Shown here: piece after piece, positions 15,256 to 22,273 of the stretch
Position numbering within the stretch: the first letter of the stretch is position 1
How the letters are laid out: every line of letters starts with the position of its first letter
From: Kitasatospora cinereorecta
GTDB lineage: Bacteria > Actinomycetota > Actinomycetes > Streptomycetales > Streptomycetaceae
Reading direction: 5' to 3'
Length of the DNA: 64,000 nucleotides
NCBI RefSeq assembly: GCF_024172095.1
Contig: NZ_JAMZDX010000003.1
Location: forward strand, 186,001-250,000
Program-made: the position numbers and the translations under genes
Notes under the pieces: model-generated
Databases searched by the model: none
Told to the model about the DNA's origin: nothing
What the model saw: the letters and a program-made list of their open reading frames with translations, nothing else

Positions 15256-16467
15256 ATGGCGACCGGCACCTTCGACCCGTGGTCCGCGGAGTTCGTGGCC
15301 CATCCGTACCCGGCCTACGCCGAACTGCGGGAGAAGGAGCCGGTCGTCCGGTACGAGCCCAGCGACCAGTGGCTGATCTCCCGGTACGCCGACGTCAGCG
15401 CCCTGCTGCGGGACCGCCGGCTCGGCCGCACCTACACCCACCGCTTCACCCACGAGGAGTTCGGCCGGCCCGCGCCCGACCCCGCGCACGAGCCCTTCCA
15501 CACCCTCAACGACCACGGCCTGCTCGACCTGGAGGCCCCCGACCACACCCGGATCCGCCGGCTGGTCTCCAAGGCCTTCACCCCGCGCATGGTCGAGTCG
15601 CTGCGCCCCACCGTCCGCAGGCTCGCCGACGAGCTGGTGAGCGGACTGCTCGCGGACGGCGGCGGCGACCTCATCGCCCGGGTCGCCGAACCCCTCCCGG
15701 TCGCGGTGATCGCCGAGATGCTCGGCGTGCCCGCCGCCGACCGGCACCTGCTGCGGCCCTGGTCGGCCGACATCACCGGCATGTTCGAACTCAACCCCAC
15801 GCCCGAGGCCGCCGCACGGGCCGTCCGGGCCAGCACCGAGTTCTCCGACTACCTGCGGGCCCTGATCCGCGAACGCCGGGCCGCCCCCGGCGAGGACCTG
15901 ATCAGCGGGCTCGCCCGGGTCGCCGACGGCGGCGAGGTGCTCAGCGAGCAGGAGATGGTCTCCACCTGCGTACTGCTGCTCAACGCCGGCCACGAGGCGA
16001 CCGTCAACACCACCGGCAACGGCTGGTGGGCGCTGTTCCGCAACCCCGGCGAACTCGCCCGGCTGCGCGCCTCGGTGGACGAACTGCTGCCCACCGCCGT
16101 CGAGGAGCTGATGCGCTACGACACCCCGCTGCAGATGTTCGAACGCTGGGTGCTGGAGGACATCGAGGTCGGCGGCGTGACCATCCCGCGCGGCTCCGAG
16201 GTGGCCCTCCTCTTCGGCTCCGCCAACCGCGACCCGGAGCGCTTCCCCGACCCCGACCGGCTCGACCTCGGCCGCACCGACAACCCGCACATCACCTTCG
16301 GCGCCGGAATCCATTTCTGCCTCGGCGCCCCGCTCGCCAGAATGGAGCTCACCGAGTCGTACGGCGCACTGCTGCGCCGGGCGCCCCGGATGGAACTGCT
16401 CCAGGAGCCCACCTGGCGCCCCGGGTACGTGATCCGGGGACTGGAGCAACTGCTGGTCGAGGTCTGA
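15256..16467 (+). CDS. Cytochrome P450
   Basis: A soluble bacterial P450 of 403 aa, full length. The I-helix oxygen-activation motif is AGHEAT (residues 244-249), the K-helix ExxR is Glu284-Arg287, and the heme loop FGAGIHFCLGAPLA has the axial Cys355. The overall look is that of the CYP107-like actinomycete group, but I cannot assign a family or substrate. No ferredoxin or reductase gene adjoins it. ATG 15256 follows the sirtuin stop by 3 bases and has CAGGGAG upstream. Confidence 0.95.
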   Translation: MATGTFDPWSAEFVAHPYPAYAELREKEPVVRYEPSDQWLISRYADVSALLRDRRLGRTYTHRFTHEEFGRPAPDPAHEPFHTLNDHGLLDLEAPDHTRIRRLVSKAFTPRMVESLRPTVRRLADELVSGLLADGGGDLIARVAEPLPVAVIAEMLGVPAADRHLLRPWSADITGMFELNPTPEAAARAVRASTEFSDYLRALIRERRAAPGEDLISGLARVADGGEVLSEQEMVSTCVLLLNAGHEATVNTTGNGWWALFRNPGELARLRASVDELLPTAVEELMRYDTPLQMFERWVLEDIEVGGVTIPRGSEVALLFGSANRDPERFPDPDRLDLGRTDNPHITFGAGIHFCLGAPLARMELTESYGALLRRAPRMELLQEPTWRPGYVIRGLEQLLVEV

Positions 16468-16483
16468 GCGGAGGGGTACGGCG

Positions 16484-17521
16484 ATGGGGCACGCGACAGG
16501 GGCCATGCTCGGGCTGGCGATCGGCGACGCGCTCGGCAAGCCGGTCGAGTTCGCCACCTACGACGAACTCCTCCGCGGCACCCCCGACTGGCGCCTGCTC
16601 CCGCTGCCGAAGAATGCCCTGGTCACCGACGACACCCAGATGACCCTCGCCCTCGCCCGCGCCCTCAGGGACGCCATGGACGACGGGCCGCTCGTCCCGC
16701 TGCGCCTCCAGCTGCCGCTGCGCGAGGAGTTCGTGGAGTGGTGGCGCTCCCCGGAGAACAACCGCGCCCCCGGCATGACCTGCATGCGGGCCTGCTGGCG
16801 CCTCAGCATGCCGGACCGCCTCTGGCAGGACGCCAGCGACATCGGCTCCAAGGGCTGCGGCGCCAACATGCGGGTCGCCCCGCTCGGCCTGGTCGACGAG
16901 CTGACCGACCGCCGGCTCTCCGGCGCCGCCCAACTGCAGTCCGCACTCACCCACGGCCACCCGACCGCGCTGGCGGCGAGCGAGCTGACCGCGTTCACCG
17001 TGCGGTGGCTCGCCGCCGGCGTCGAGCCGCGCGAGCTGCCCGCCCTGCTGCGCGCCCACGCGCACGCCAACCGCACCCGCTACGACGCCTTCTGGCTCGG
17101 CGACCTGGCCGCCCGCGCCCACGACCACTCGCCCGAGGAGTTCATCGCCCGCGGCTGGGACGAGTGCCTGGCCGTCCTCGACCGGCTCGACGCCGCCCTC
17201 GCCCGGCCCACCCCGGACCGCGACCCGTGCGAGATCACCGGCGCCGGGTGGATCGCCGAGGACGCCTTCGCCACCGCGCTGCTCTGCTTCCTGCTGCTGC
17301 CCGACGACCCGGTGGCGGCGGTGCGGCGCGCCGCGTACTCCTCCGGTGACTCCGACTCGATCGCCTGCCTCACCGGCGCCTTCGCCGGCGCCCGGCACGG
17401 CGAGGTCGCCTGGCCGGCCGACTGGGTGGAGCGCATCGAGCACCGCGACGAACTGCTCGCCTTCGGCCGGCTCTGGGACCGTCCGCTCACGCCGGAGCGC
17501 TCGGCCACTCCGGCGGGCTGA
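16484..17521 (+). CDS. ADP-ribosylglycohydrolase family protein (first copy)
   Basis: A 345-aa member of the ARH/DraG family, which removes ADP-ribose from proteins or small molecules. The binuclear metal ligands are all present: [16 protein letters not shown], the [10 protein letters not shown] substrate loop and [13 protein letters not shown] near the C-terminus. It begins 16 bases after the P450 stop, with GCGGAGGGG upstream, so it probably ends the sir2-P450 operon. Its last 35 bases overlap the convergent amidase gene. Substrate unknown: Arg-, Ser- or O-acetyl-ADP-ribose are all possible in this family. Confidence 0.93.
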   Translation: MGHATGAMLGLAIGDALGKPVEFATYDELLRGTPDWRLLPLPKNALVTDDTQMTLALARALRDAMDDGPLVPLRLQLPLREEFVEWWRSPENNRAPGMTCMRACWRLSMPDRLWQDASDIGSKGCGANMRVAPLGLVDELTDRRLSGAAQLQSALTHGHPTALAASELTAFTVRWLAAGVEPRELPALLRAHAHANRTRYDAFWLGDLAARAHDHSPEEFIARGWDECLAVLDRLDAALARPTPDRDPCEITGAGWIAEDAFATALLCFLLLPDDPVAAVRRAAYSSGDSDSIACLTGAFAGARHGEVAWPADWVERIEHRDELLAFGRLWDRPLTPERSATPAG

Positions 17522-18644
17522 ACGGCTGCGTCCGCTCGAAGAGTTCGGCCAGATCGAGGAGCAGGCCGTCCGCGCCGGGCGCGGCCACCAGCTGCAGGCC
17601 GACCGGGCAGCCGTCCGCCGTGAACCCGGCCGGCACCGACAGCGCCGGATGCCCCGACAGGTTGAACGGGCAGGTCAGCGCGGTGGAGAACCGCCCGTCC
17701 GGACCGTCGTGACCGTGCGGGCGGTTCGGCGTGGTCGGGGTCAGCAGCAGCTGTGCGCCGCCGAAGAACGCGGCCAGCCGGTCCCGGTTGACCCCGTCCG
17801 CCGCCGGACCGCCGGACCGCACCCGCTGCCACGCCCCGGTCGCATCGGTGAGCACCGGCGGCGCCGCGTCCAGCACCACCCCGCACACCGCCGCCAGCCG
17901 CCCGGCCGCGGCGGACGCCACCTCGGCGACCTCCGGATCCGTGTCGGCGCACCCCGCGTCGGCCGACCAGGCAGCGGTCACGCCGGCGTGGTCCGTCCGC
18001 GGGTACGGGCGGCCGGCGACCGCCTCCAGCCACGCCCGCAGGTCCTCCGCGCGCCGCGCGATCGGACCGGGCACCGCCAGCCCCGTCGGATCGGTCGCCG
18101 GCACCGCACCCGTCGTCGGCTTCAGACCGCTCACCCCGCACCACGCCGCCGGGATCCGCACCGACCCGGCCCCGTCCGCGGCCGCCGCCAACGGCACCAT
18201 CCCGACCGCCACCGCTGCCGCCGACCCCGCCGAGGACCCGCCCGGCACCCGGTCGGCCCGCCACGGATTGACCGTCGGACCGCGATCCGTCCACCCCCAC
18301 GTCTTCCACTCCGTACCCGGCGCCGGCACCGACGTGGCACCCACCGGTACGCAGCCCGCTGCCACCAGCGCCCGCGCCTGCGGCGTCGACCGGCCGCCCC
18401 ACGCCTTCAACCCCACCGGCACCCCCGCCAGCGGCAGGCGCTCCCGCCGCACCGCCCGGTCGACCGCCGCCGCCACGGCCCGCGCCTCGCCCGACCACAC
18501 CTCACGGAACGCCCGGATCCGGCCGTCGCGCTCCGCCACGACCGCCAGCGACGCCTCCACCACCTCGACCGCCGACACCTCGCCGCGACCGACCAGCCCG
18601 GCGATCTCCCGGGCGCCGAGGGCGCGGTACGCGGCAGGATCCAT
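17487..18644 (-). CDS. Amidase signature family protein
   Basis: A 385-aa hydrolase of the amidase signature family (glutaminyl-tRNA amidotransferase A/indoleacetamide hydrolase group). The Ser-rich motif [15 protein letters not shown] and the downstream GAGSVRIPA give the cis-Ser and Ser nucleophile positions; the Lys of the triad is probably the one in VGLKAWGG. The usual GGS is GAGS here, a mild departure. I start at ATG 18644 ([10 protein letters not shown]); the extension to 18731 would read into a dispersed repeat. No gatB or gatC adjoins, so it is probably catabolic or secondary metabolic. Confidence 0.88.
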   Translation of the reverse strand: MDPAAYRALGAREIAGLVGRGEVSAVEVVEASLAVVAERDGRIRAFREVWSGEARAVAAAVDRAVRRERLPLAGVPVGLKAWGGRSTPQARALVAAGCVPVGATSVPAPGTEWKTWGWTDRGPTVNPWRADRVPGGSSAGSAAAVAVGMVPLAAAADGAGSVRIPAAWCGVSGLKPTTGAVPATDPTGLAVPGPIARRAEDLRAWLEAVAGRPYPRTDHAGVTAAWSADAGCADTDPEVAEVASAAAGRLAAVCGVVLDAAPPVLTDATGAWQRVRSGGPAADGVNRDRLAAFFGGAQLLLTPTTPNRPHGHDGPDGRFSTALTCPFNLSGHPALSVPAGFTADGCPVGLQLVAAPGADGLLLDLAELFERTQPFSPPEWPSAPA

Positions 18645-18693
18645 GGTCGCCAGGGTGATACGGCGCTGCGCGCGGGGCAAGCGGGAAACCAGT

Positions 18694-18769
18694 AGGGGCG
18701 CGAGGAACTGCGCGACCGACCATGCACTCACGTAGAGCAGTGGCTCCTCGTGCAGTTCTCCGCGCCCCT
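18694..18769. repeat. Dispersed palindromic repeat, copy A
   Basis: AGGGGCGCGAGGAACTGCGC (from 18694) is mirrored by TGCAGTTCTCCGCGCCCCT (ending 18769), forming an imperfect long hairpin with a roughly 35-base loop. It is one of three related copies in the window and belongs to the streptomycete intergenic palindromes of the type 'GGGGCGCGGGGAACTGCGCGACC'. It lies between the TerF-VWA gene and the amidase gene. Confidence 0.85.
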
Positions 18770-18827
18770 GGAAGTGGGGTACGCGGCAGGCTCACGGCGG
18801 TGCACTGGGGGCAAACGGTGAACCACC

Positions 18828-18903
18828 GGGGGCGCGAGGAACTGCGCGCGCGGCCACCGCTCTACCCGGGTGTGTGGCTGGTCGCGCAGTTCCTCGCGCC
18901 CCC
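18828..18903. repeat. Dispersed palindromic repeat, copy B (perfect 21-bp arms)
   Basis: The arms 18828-18848 and 18883-18903 are perfect 21-base complements, beginning GGGGGCGCGAGGAACTGCGC on the left. The right arm touches the stop codon of the TerF-VWA gene on the minus strand (TAG at 18903-18905), so this element forms the 3' end of that transcript and probably acts as its terminator or stabiliser. Confidence 0.9.
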
Positions 18904-19616
18904 TAGAGGATGCCCCTACCAGCGAGGCTCGCGAGCCATTCGGGGAAGCCGTCGAGGAGGCGGTCGTAGAGGTCGGCGTCGGGCACGTTGCGGGGGTCGC
19001 GTCCGGCCGGGAAGAAGCCCGCGTTGTCGACCAGGCGCCGGGCCGGGACGGGCAGTTCGTCGAGCCTGCGGAGGAAGGCGAACTCCGCGTGGCGCGGGTC
19101 GCCGAATCCCACGAACTGCCAGTAGATCGGCAGTTCGGAGGCGAGGCAGAGCATGTCCTGCGCCGCGGAGCGCGAGGTCGGCCCGCCGTCCGTCTGGAAC
19201 ACCACCAGCGCCGGGTCGGTCGACCCGGACTGCTGGTAGTGCCGGATCACCGCCTTCATCGCCAGGTGGTAGTTGGTCCAGCCCATGTGCCCGAGCTTGG
19301 CGTGCAGGTGGGCGATCCGGTCGCGGTAGTCCGTCACCGACAGCTCGGCGATGCCGTCCACCGCGGTGGAGAAGAACACCACGGGCACCCGGCCGTCGTC
19401 GTCGAGCGTCGCGGACAGGGCCAGCACCCGCTCGGCGAAGTGCTGGACGGCGCCCGAGCGGTACATGCCCCGCATCGAGCCGGACCGGTCCAGCACCAGG
19501 TACACCGCGACCCGCGCGCCGCCCAGGCCGCGCTTGTCCAGACTGACCCGCGCCGACTTGTACAGGCTGACCAGGCCGGGCGCGTCCGCCGACACCTTCT
19601 CCAGACTCAGTGCCAT
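18903..19616 (-). CDS. VWA domain protein, TerF type
   Basis: A 237-aa soluble protein that is almost entirely one von Willebrand A domain of the type found in tellurite-resistance protein TerF. The metal-ion-dependent site is LVLDRSGSMRG, followed by the conserved Thr/Asn region (GWTNYHLAMKA) and FQTDGGPTSR; IYWQFVGFGDP and VDNAGFF are also TerF-like. ATG 19616 lies 4 bases after the stop of the upstream ADP-ribosylglycohydrolase gene, so they are coupled. No TerD- or TerC-like gene is in the window, so a tellurite role should not be assumed. Repeat copy B forms its 3' end. Confidence 0.85.
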   Translation of the reverse strand: MALSLEKVSADAPGLVSLYKSARVSLDKRGLGGARVAVYLVLDRSGSMRGMYRSGAVQHFAERVLALSATLDDDGRVPVVFFSTAVDGIAELSVTDYRDRIAHLHAKLGHMGWTNYHLAMKAVIRHYQQSGSTDPALVVFQTDGGPTSRSAAQDMLCLASELPIYWQFVGFGDPRHAEFAFLRRLDELPVPARRLVDNAGFFPAGRDPRNVPDADLYDRLLDGFPEWLASLAGRGIL

Positions 19617-19620
19617 CGGG

Positions 19621-20796
19621 TCACGGCCTGCTGCGGAAGCGCGAGTACGGCGGGGCGGCCGGGGGAGCCGGGGGAGCGGCCGGCGCGGGCGGTGCCGAGA
19701 CGACCGGGGCGGGGACGACCGGGGCCGGGGTCGAAGCGGCCGGCCGGTACGCCGGGTGGCGGCCGGCGACCATCCGCTCCTCCCCGTACGCGTACGCCAT
19801 CAGCAGGTCGTCGGCGACCTGCCGGATCACCTCGCGTCCCTCGACCACGGCCAGCCACTCGGGCGGCAGCCCGCCGACGCCGTACATCGCGCCGACCAGG
19901 TTGCCGCAGACGGCGCCGGTGGAGTCGGAGTCGCCGGAGTGGTTGACGGAGAGCACCAGGGCCTGCCGGGCGTCCGCGCCGGCCAGGGCGCAGTACACGG
20001 CCATCGCCAGGCACTCCTCGGCGATCCAGCCGAGACCGACCTGCTCGACGGCGGCGGCGGTGGCGTGCCCGGTGTCGGCGACCTTGACCGCGCGGCGCAG
20101 CGCCGTCACCGTCTCCTCGGAGCGCCGGTACTCGGCGGTCTGGGCGATGGTCTCCTCGACGGCGCGGCGCAGCTCCGTCCCGGTCGCCAGCCGCTCGACC
20201 AGGGCGGCGAACGCGCCTGCGGCCAGGTACCCGGTGGGGTGGCCGTGGGTCTGCTGGGCGCACTCGGCGGCGAACTCGAACGCCCGCCGCACCCCCAGCC
20301 CGACCAGCCCGAACGGCGCCGAACGCATCACCGTGCCGCAGCCCTTGGACTCCGGGTTGACCCGCCCGCGCAGCCCGAACGGGATGGCCGGCTCGTACCG
20401 CGGGTGCCCGGTCAGCCCGCTCAGGCAGGCGTTGCCCGGCGCCCGGGAGGCGTACAGGAACGGCTGGGCGAGCAGCCAGCCGTCCGGCCGGCGCTCGGGG
20501 CCGGACAGACGCTGGGTCAGCAGCCAGCGCTGGTACGCCTGTCGCACCGACTCGGGCGTGCCGCCGCGCAGCAGGCCCTCCGCCGTGAACAGCGTCATCT
20601 GGGTGTCGTCGGTGACCTCGCCGCCCCGGCCGGCCGCGGCCAGGTCGGTCAGGCCGTACGGCCCGAACCGCGACCGGATGTCGTCCAGCCGCAGGAACTC
20701 CACCGGCCAGCCCAGCGCGTCGCCGAGCGCGCCGCCGAGCAGCGAACCGCGCACCCGGTCCGCGTAGTCCAGATGATCCGCCGCGGCCACCGTCAT
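19621..20796 (-). CDS. ADP-ribosylglycohydrolase family protein (second copy)
   Basis: A 391-aa ARH/DraG-family hydrolase, distinct from the copy at 16.5 kb. The metal and substrate motifs are intact: GDALGWPVE, TDDTQMT, KGCGTVMRSAP and NHSGDSDSTGAVCGN. After the catalytic domain it has a roughly 45-residue Pro/Ala-rich tail (from about residue 345) absent from copy one. I start at ATG 20796 (MTVAAADHLDYADR) because GAGGGGGAGAAG precedes it. Middle gene of an apparent DUF2786-ARH-VWA operon: 38 bases after the DUF2786 stop and 4 before the VWA start. Confidence 0.93.
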   Translation of the reverse strand: MTVAAADHLDYADRVRGSLLGGALGDALGWPVEFLRLDDIRSRFGPYGLTDLAAAGRGGEVTDDTQMTLFTAEGLLRGGTPESVRQAYQRWLLTQRLSGPERRPDGWLLAQPFLYASRAPGNACLSGLTGHPRYEPAIPFGLRGRVNPESKGCGTVMRSAPFGLVGLGVRRAFEFAAECAQQTHGHPTGYLAAGAFAALVERLATGTELRRAVEETIAQTAEYRRSEETVTALRRAVKVADTGHATAAAVEQVGLGWIAEECLAMAVYCALAGADARQALVLSVNHSGDSDSTGAVCGNLVGAMYGVGGLPPEWLAVVEGREVIRQVADDLLMAYAYGEERMVAGRHPAYRPAASTPAPVVPAPVVSAPPAPAAPPAPPAAPPYSRFRSRP

Positions 20797-20834
20797 CTTC
20801 TCCCCCTCGTCAGGCCCCTGGTAGGTACCCGGTC

Positions 20835-22100
20835 TCAGCGCTCGATCGCCCCGGAACGGCCGTGCAGCGCGGCCCGGTCGGCGGCGGCCCGGCCGGCCGC
20901 CCATCCCTCGCCGTCGCTCACCCGCACCCGCTGCGACACCAGTTTCGGGAACATCTTGCCCACCGCGTCGTCCACCGCCTCCGCGCGGGCCTTGAGAACG
21001 GGCAGCAACCGCTCGTCCGGCGCCACCAGTTCCGCCGTGCCGTCCTCGCGCAGGTGACGGCCGGCGGCCGCGTCCGAGGTGGCCTGCTCGGTGGCGGCGG
21101 CCAGCCGTTCACGGATCCGCGCAGCGTACGCGACCAGGAAGGACTGCCGGAAGGCCTTGGTCCGCGGCGCGCCGTCACGGTGCTTGCGGCTGCCTGCCCG
21201 GTGCATCGCCGACGTCGCCTGCACCAGCAGCGACGTGTACAGCAGCTCCACCGCGTCCAGATCGGCGTCGAAGCCGATCACCGTGCAGAAACCGAACTCC
21301 TTCGCCCACACCACCCGGCACCGGTTGGCCGCGGCGACCGCGTCCAGCAGCATCGTCTTCGGGCCCTCGTACGGGTTGTCCACCCCGATCCGCACCGCCG
21401 CCGGGGTGTTCGCCGACGGAGCCCCCGCGGCGATCAGCGCCTCGTCGATCGAGTGCTGGGCCATCAGCTGCTGCGCCTTGCCGGTCAGCGCCTCGGCCTC
21501 CTCCGGGAAGTCCGTGGACTCCGCCTTCGCCAGCAGCGCCCGGATCCGCCCCAGCATCCGCGGCTCACCCGCCACCGGCGCGCTCGCCCGCGGCGCCGAC
21601 TGCCCGGGAACGGGACCGACCGGGGTGATCGGCGGCAGCAGCGCCCAGGCGCGCAGCAGCTCCAGGGCAGCCGTCGCCAGCGCGAACCGGTCCAGCCGGT
21701 GACGTCCGGCGAACGCGCCGAGGAACGCCTCGTCCCCGGACCACCACACCTCGGCGGGCAGCTCGCGCAGCTGCTCGTGCCAGCGCCGGTCCAGCGTCGC
21801 GGCGGGGTGGCGCCGCCCCTCCGCCGCGATCAGGTCCACCGCGAGCGCCAGATGCACTGCGCCCAGCTCCCGCCGGGCCACCCGCACCAGATCGGCAGGC
21901 CGCCAGCCCGCCGACCAGCACCGGCCGACCGACCGCTCGGCGAACCCCAGCAGCGCCCGGCTCACCTCCGGCCACTGATCGGCCGACGCGGCGAGTACGG
22001 ACGCGCCGCCGTCCAGTGCGTGGTCCAGCGCCTCGGGAGCCGCCGCGACCACCCGCTGCACCACCTCGGCCAGCAGCCCGTCGGTCTTCCCCTGCGCCAC
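20835..22100 (-). CDS. DUF2786 domain protein
   Basis: A 421-aa protein of unknown function. The DUF2786 segment lies around residues 155-195 (LGRIRALLAKAESTDFPEEA ... KAQQLMAQHSIDEAL), and the C-terminal half carries the companion domain usual in this family (DNPYEGPKTMLLDAVAAANR onward). The N-terminal 140 residues are helical, with no motif I recognise. GTG 22100 is preceded by AGGAGAGGG; longer readings continue into the ABC permease in the wrong frame. First gene of the operon with ARH copy two and the TerF-VWA protein, which gives the best clue to its role. Confidence 0.85.
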   Translation of the reverse strand: MAQGKTDGLLAEVVQRVVAAAPEALDHALDGGASVLAASADQWPEVSRALLGFAERSVGRCWSAGWRPADLVRVARRELGAVHLALAVDLIAAEGRRHPAATLDRRWHEQLRELPAEVWWSGDEAFLGAFAGRHRLDRFALATAALELLRAWALLPPITPVGPVPGQSAPRASAPVAGEPRMLGRIRALLAKAESTDFPEEAEALTGKAQQLMAQHSIDEALIAAGAPSANTPAAVRIGVDNPYEGPKTMLLDAVAAANRCRVVWAKEFGFCTVIGFDADLDAVELLYTSLLVQATSAMHRAGSRKHRDGAPRTKAFRQSFLVAYAARIRERLAAATEQATSDAAAGRHLREDGTAELVAPDERLLPVLKARAEAVDDAVGKMFPKLVSQRVRVSDGEGWAAGRAAADRAALHGRSGAIER

Positions 22101-22162
22101 GATGCCCTCTCCTGTCGGCCCGGTCTCCGCCCCATGATGCAGCAACGAGCCCTCAAACCAGC

Positions 22163-22264
22163 GGCGCGTGGGGGCACCTCCCGGCCGAAGGCTGGGGGAG
22201 AACTGCGCGACCAGCCACCGCTCTACCTGAGTGCATGGTCGGTCGCGCAGTTCCCCGCGCCCCT
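22163..22264. repeat. Dispersed palindromic repeat, copy C, with a second element nested in its left arm
   Basis: The right arm (22241-22264) is a full GGTCGCGCAGTTCCCCGCGC-type arm. The left arm is split: GGCGCG at 22163-22168 and AACTGCGCGACC at 22201-22212 are separated by about 31 bases that form their own palindrome (CTCCCGGCC with GGCTGGGGGAG). The element starts 10 bases past the stop of the ABC permease gene (minus strand), again at a 3' end. Confidence 0.85.
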
Positions 22265-22273
22265 GAAGAAGCT

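Noticed and set aside
14377..16557. Upstream extension of the MoxR ATPase reading to 16557
   Set aside because: The added part is antisense to the sirtuin and P450 genes; the ATPase domain and a good AAGGAG-TTG start are near 14376.
15256..17521. Secondary-metabolite gene cluster around the P450
   Set aside because: No synthase, ferredoxin or resistance gene adjoins; the neighbours are sirtuin, ADP-ribosylglycohydrolase and amidase genes.
18903..19616. Tellurite-resistance locus
   Set aside because: Only a TerF-type VWA protein is present; no TerD, TerC, TerB or TerZ homolog is visible in the window.
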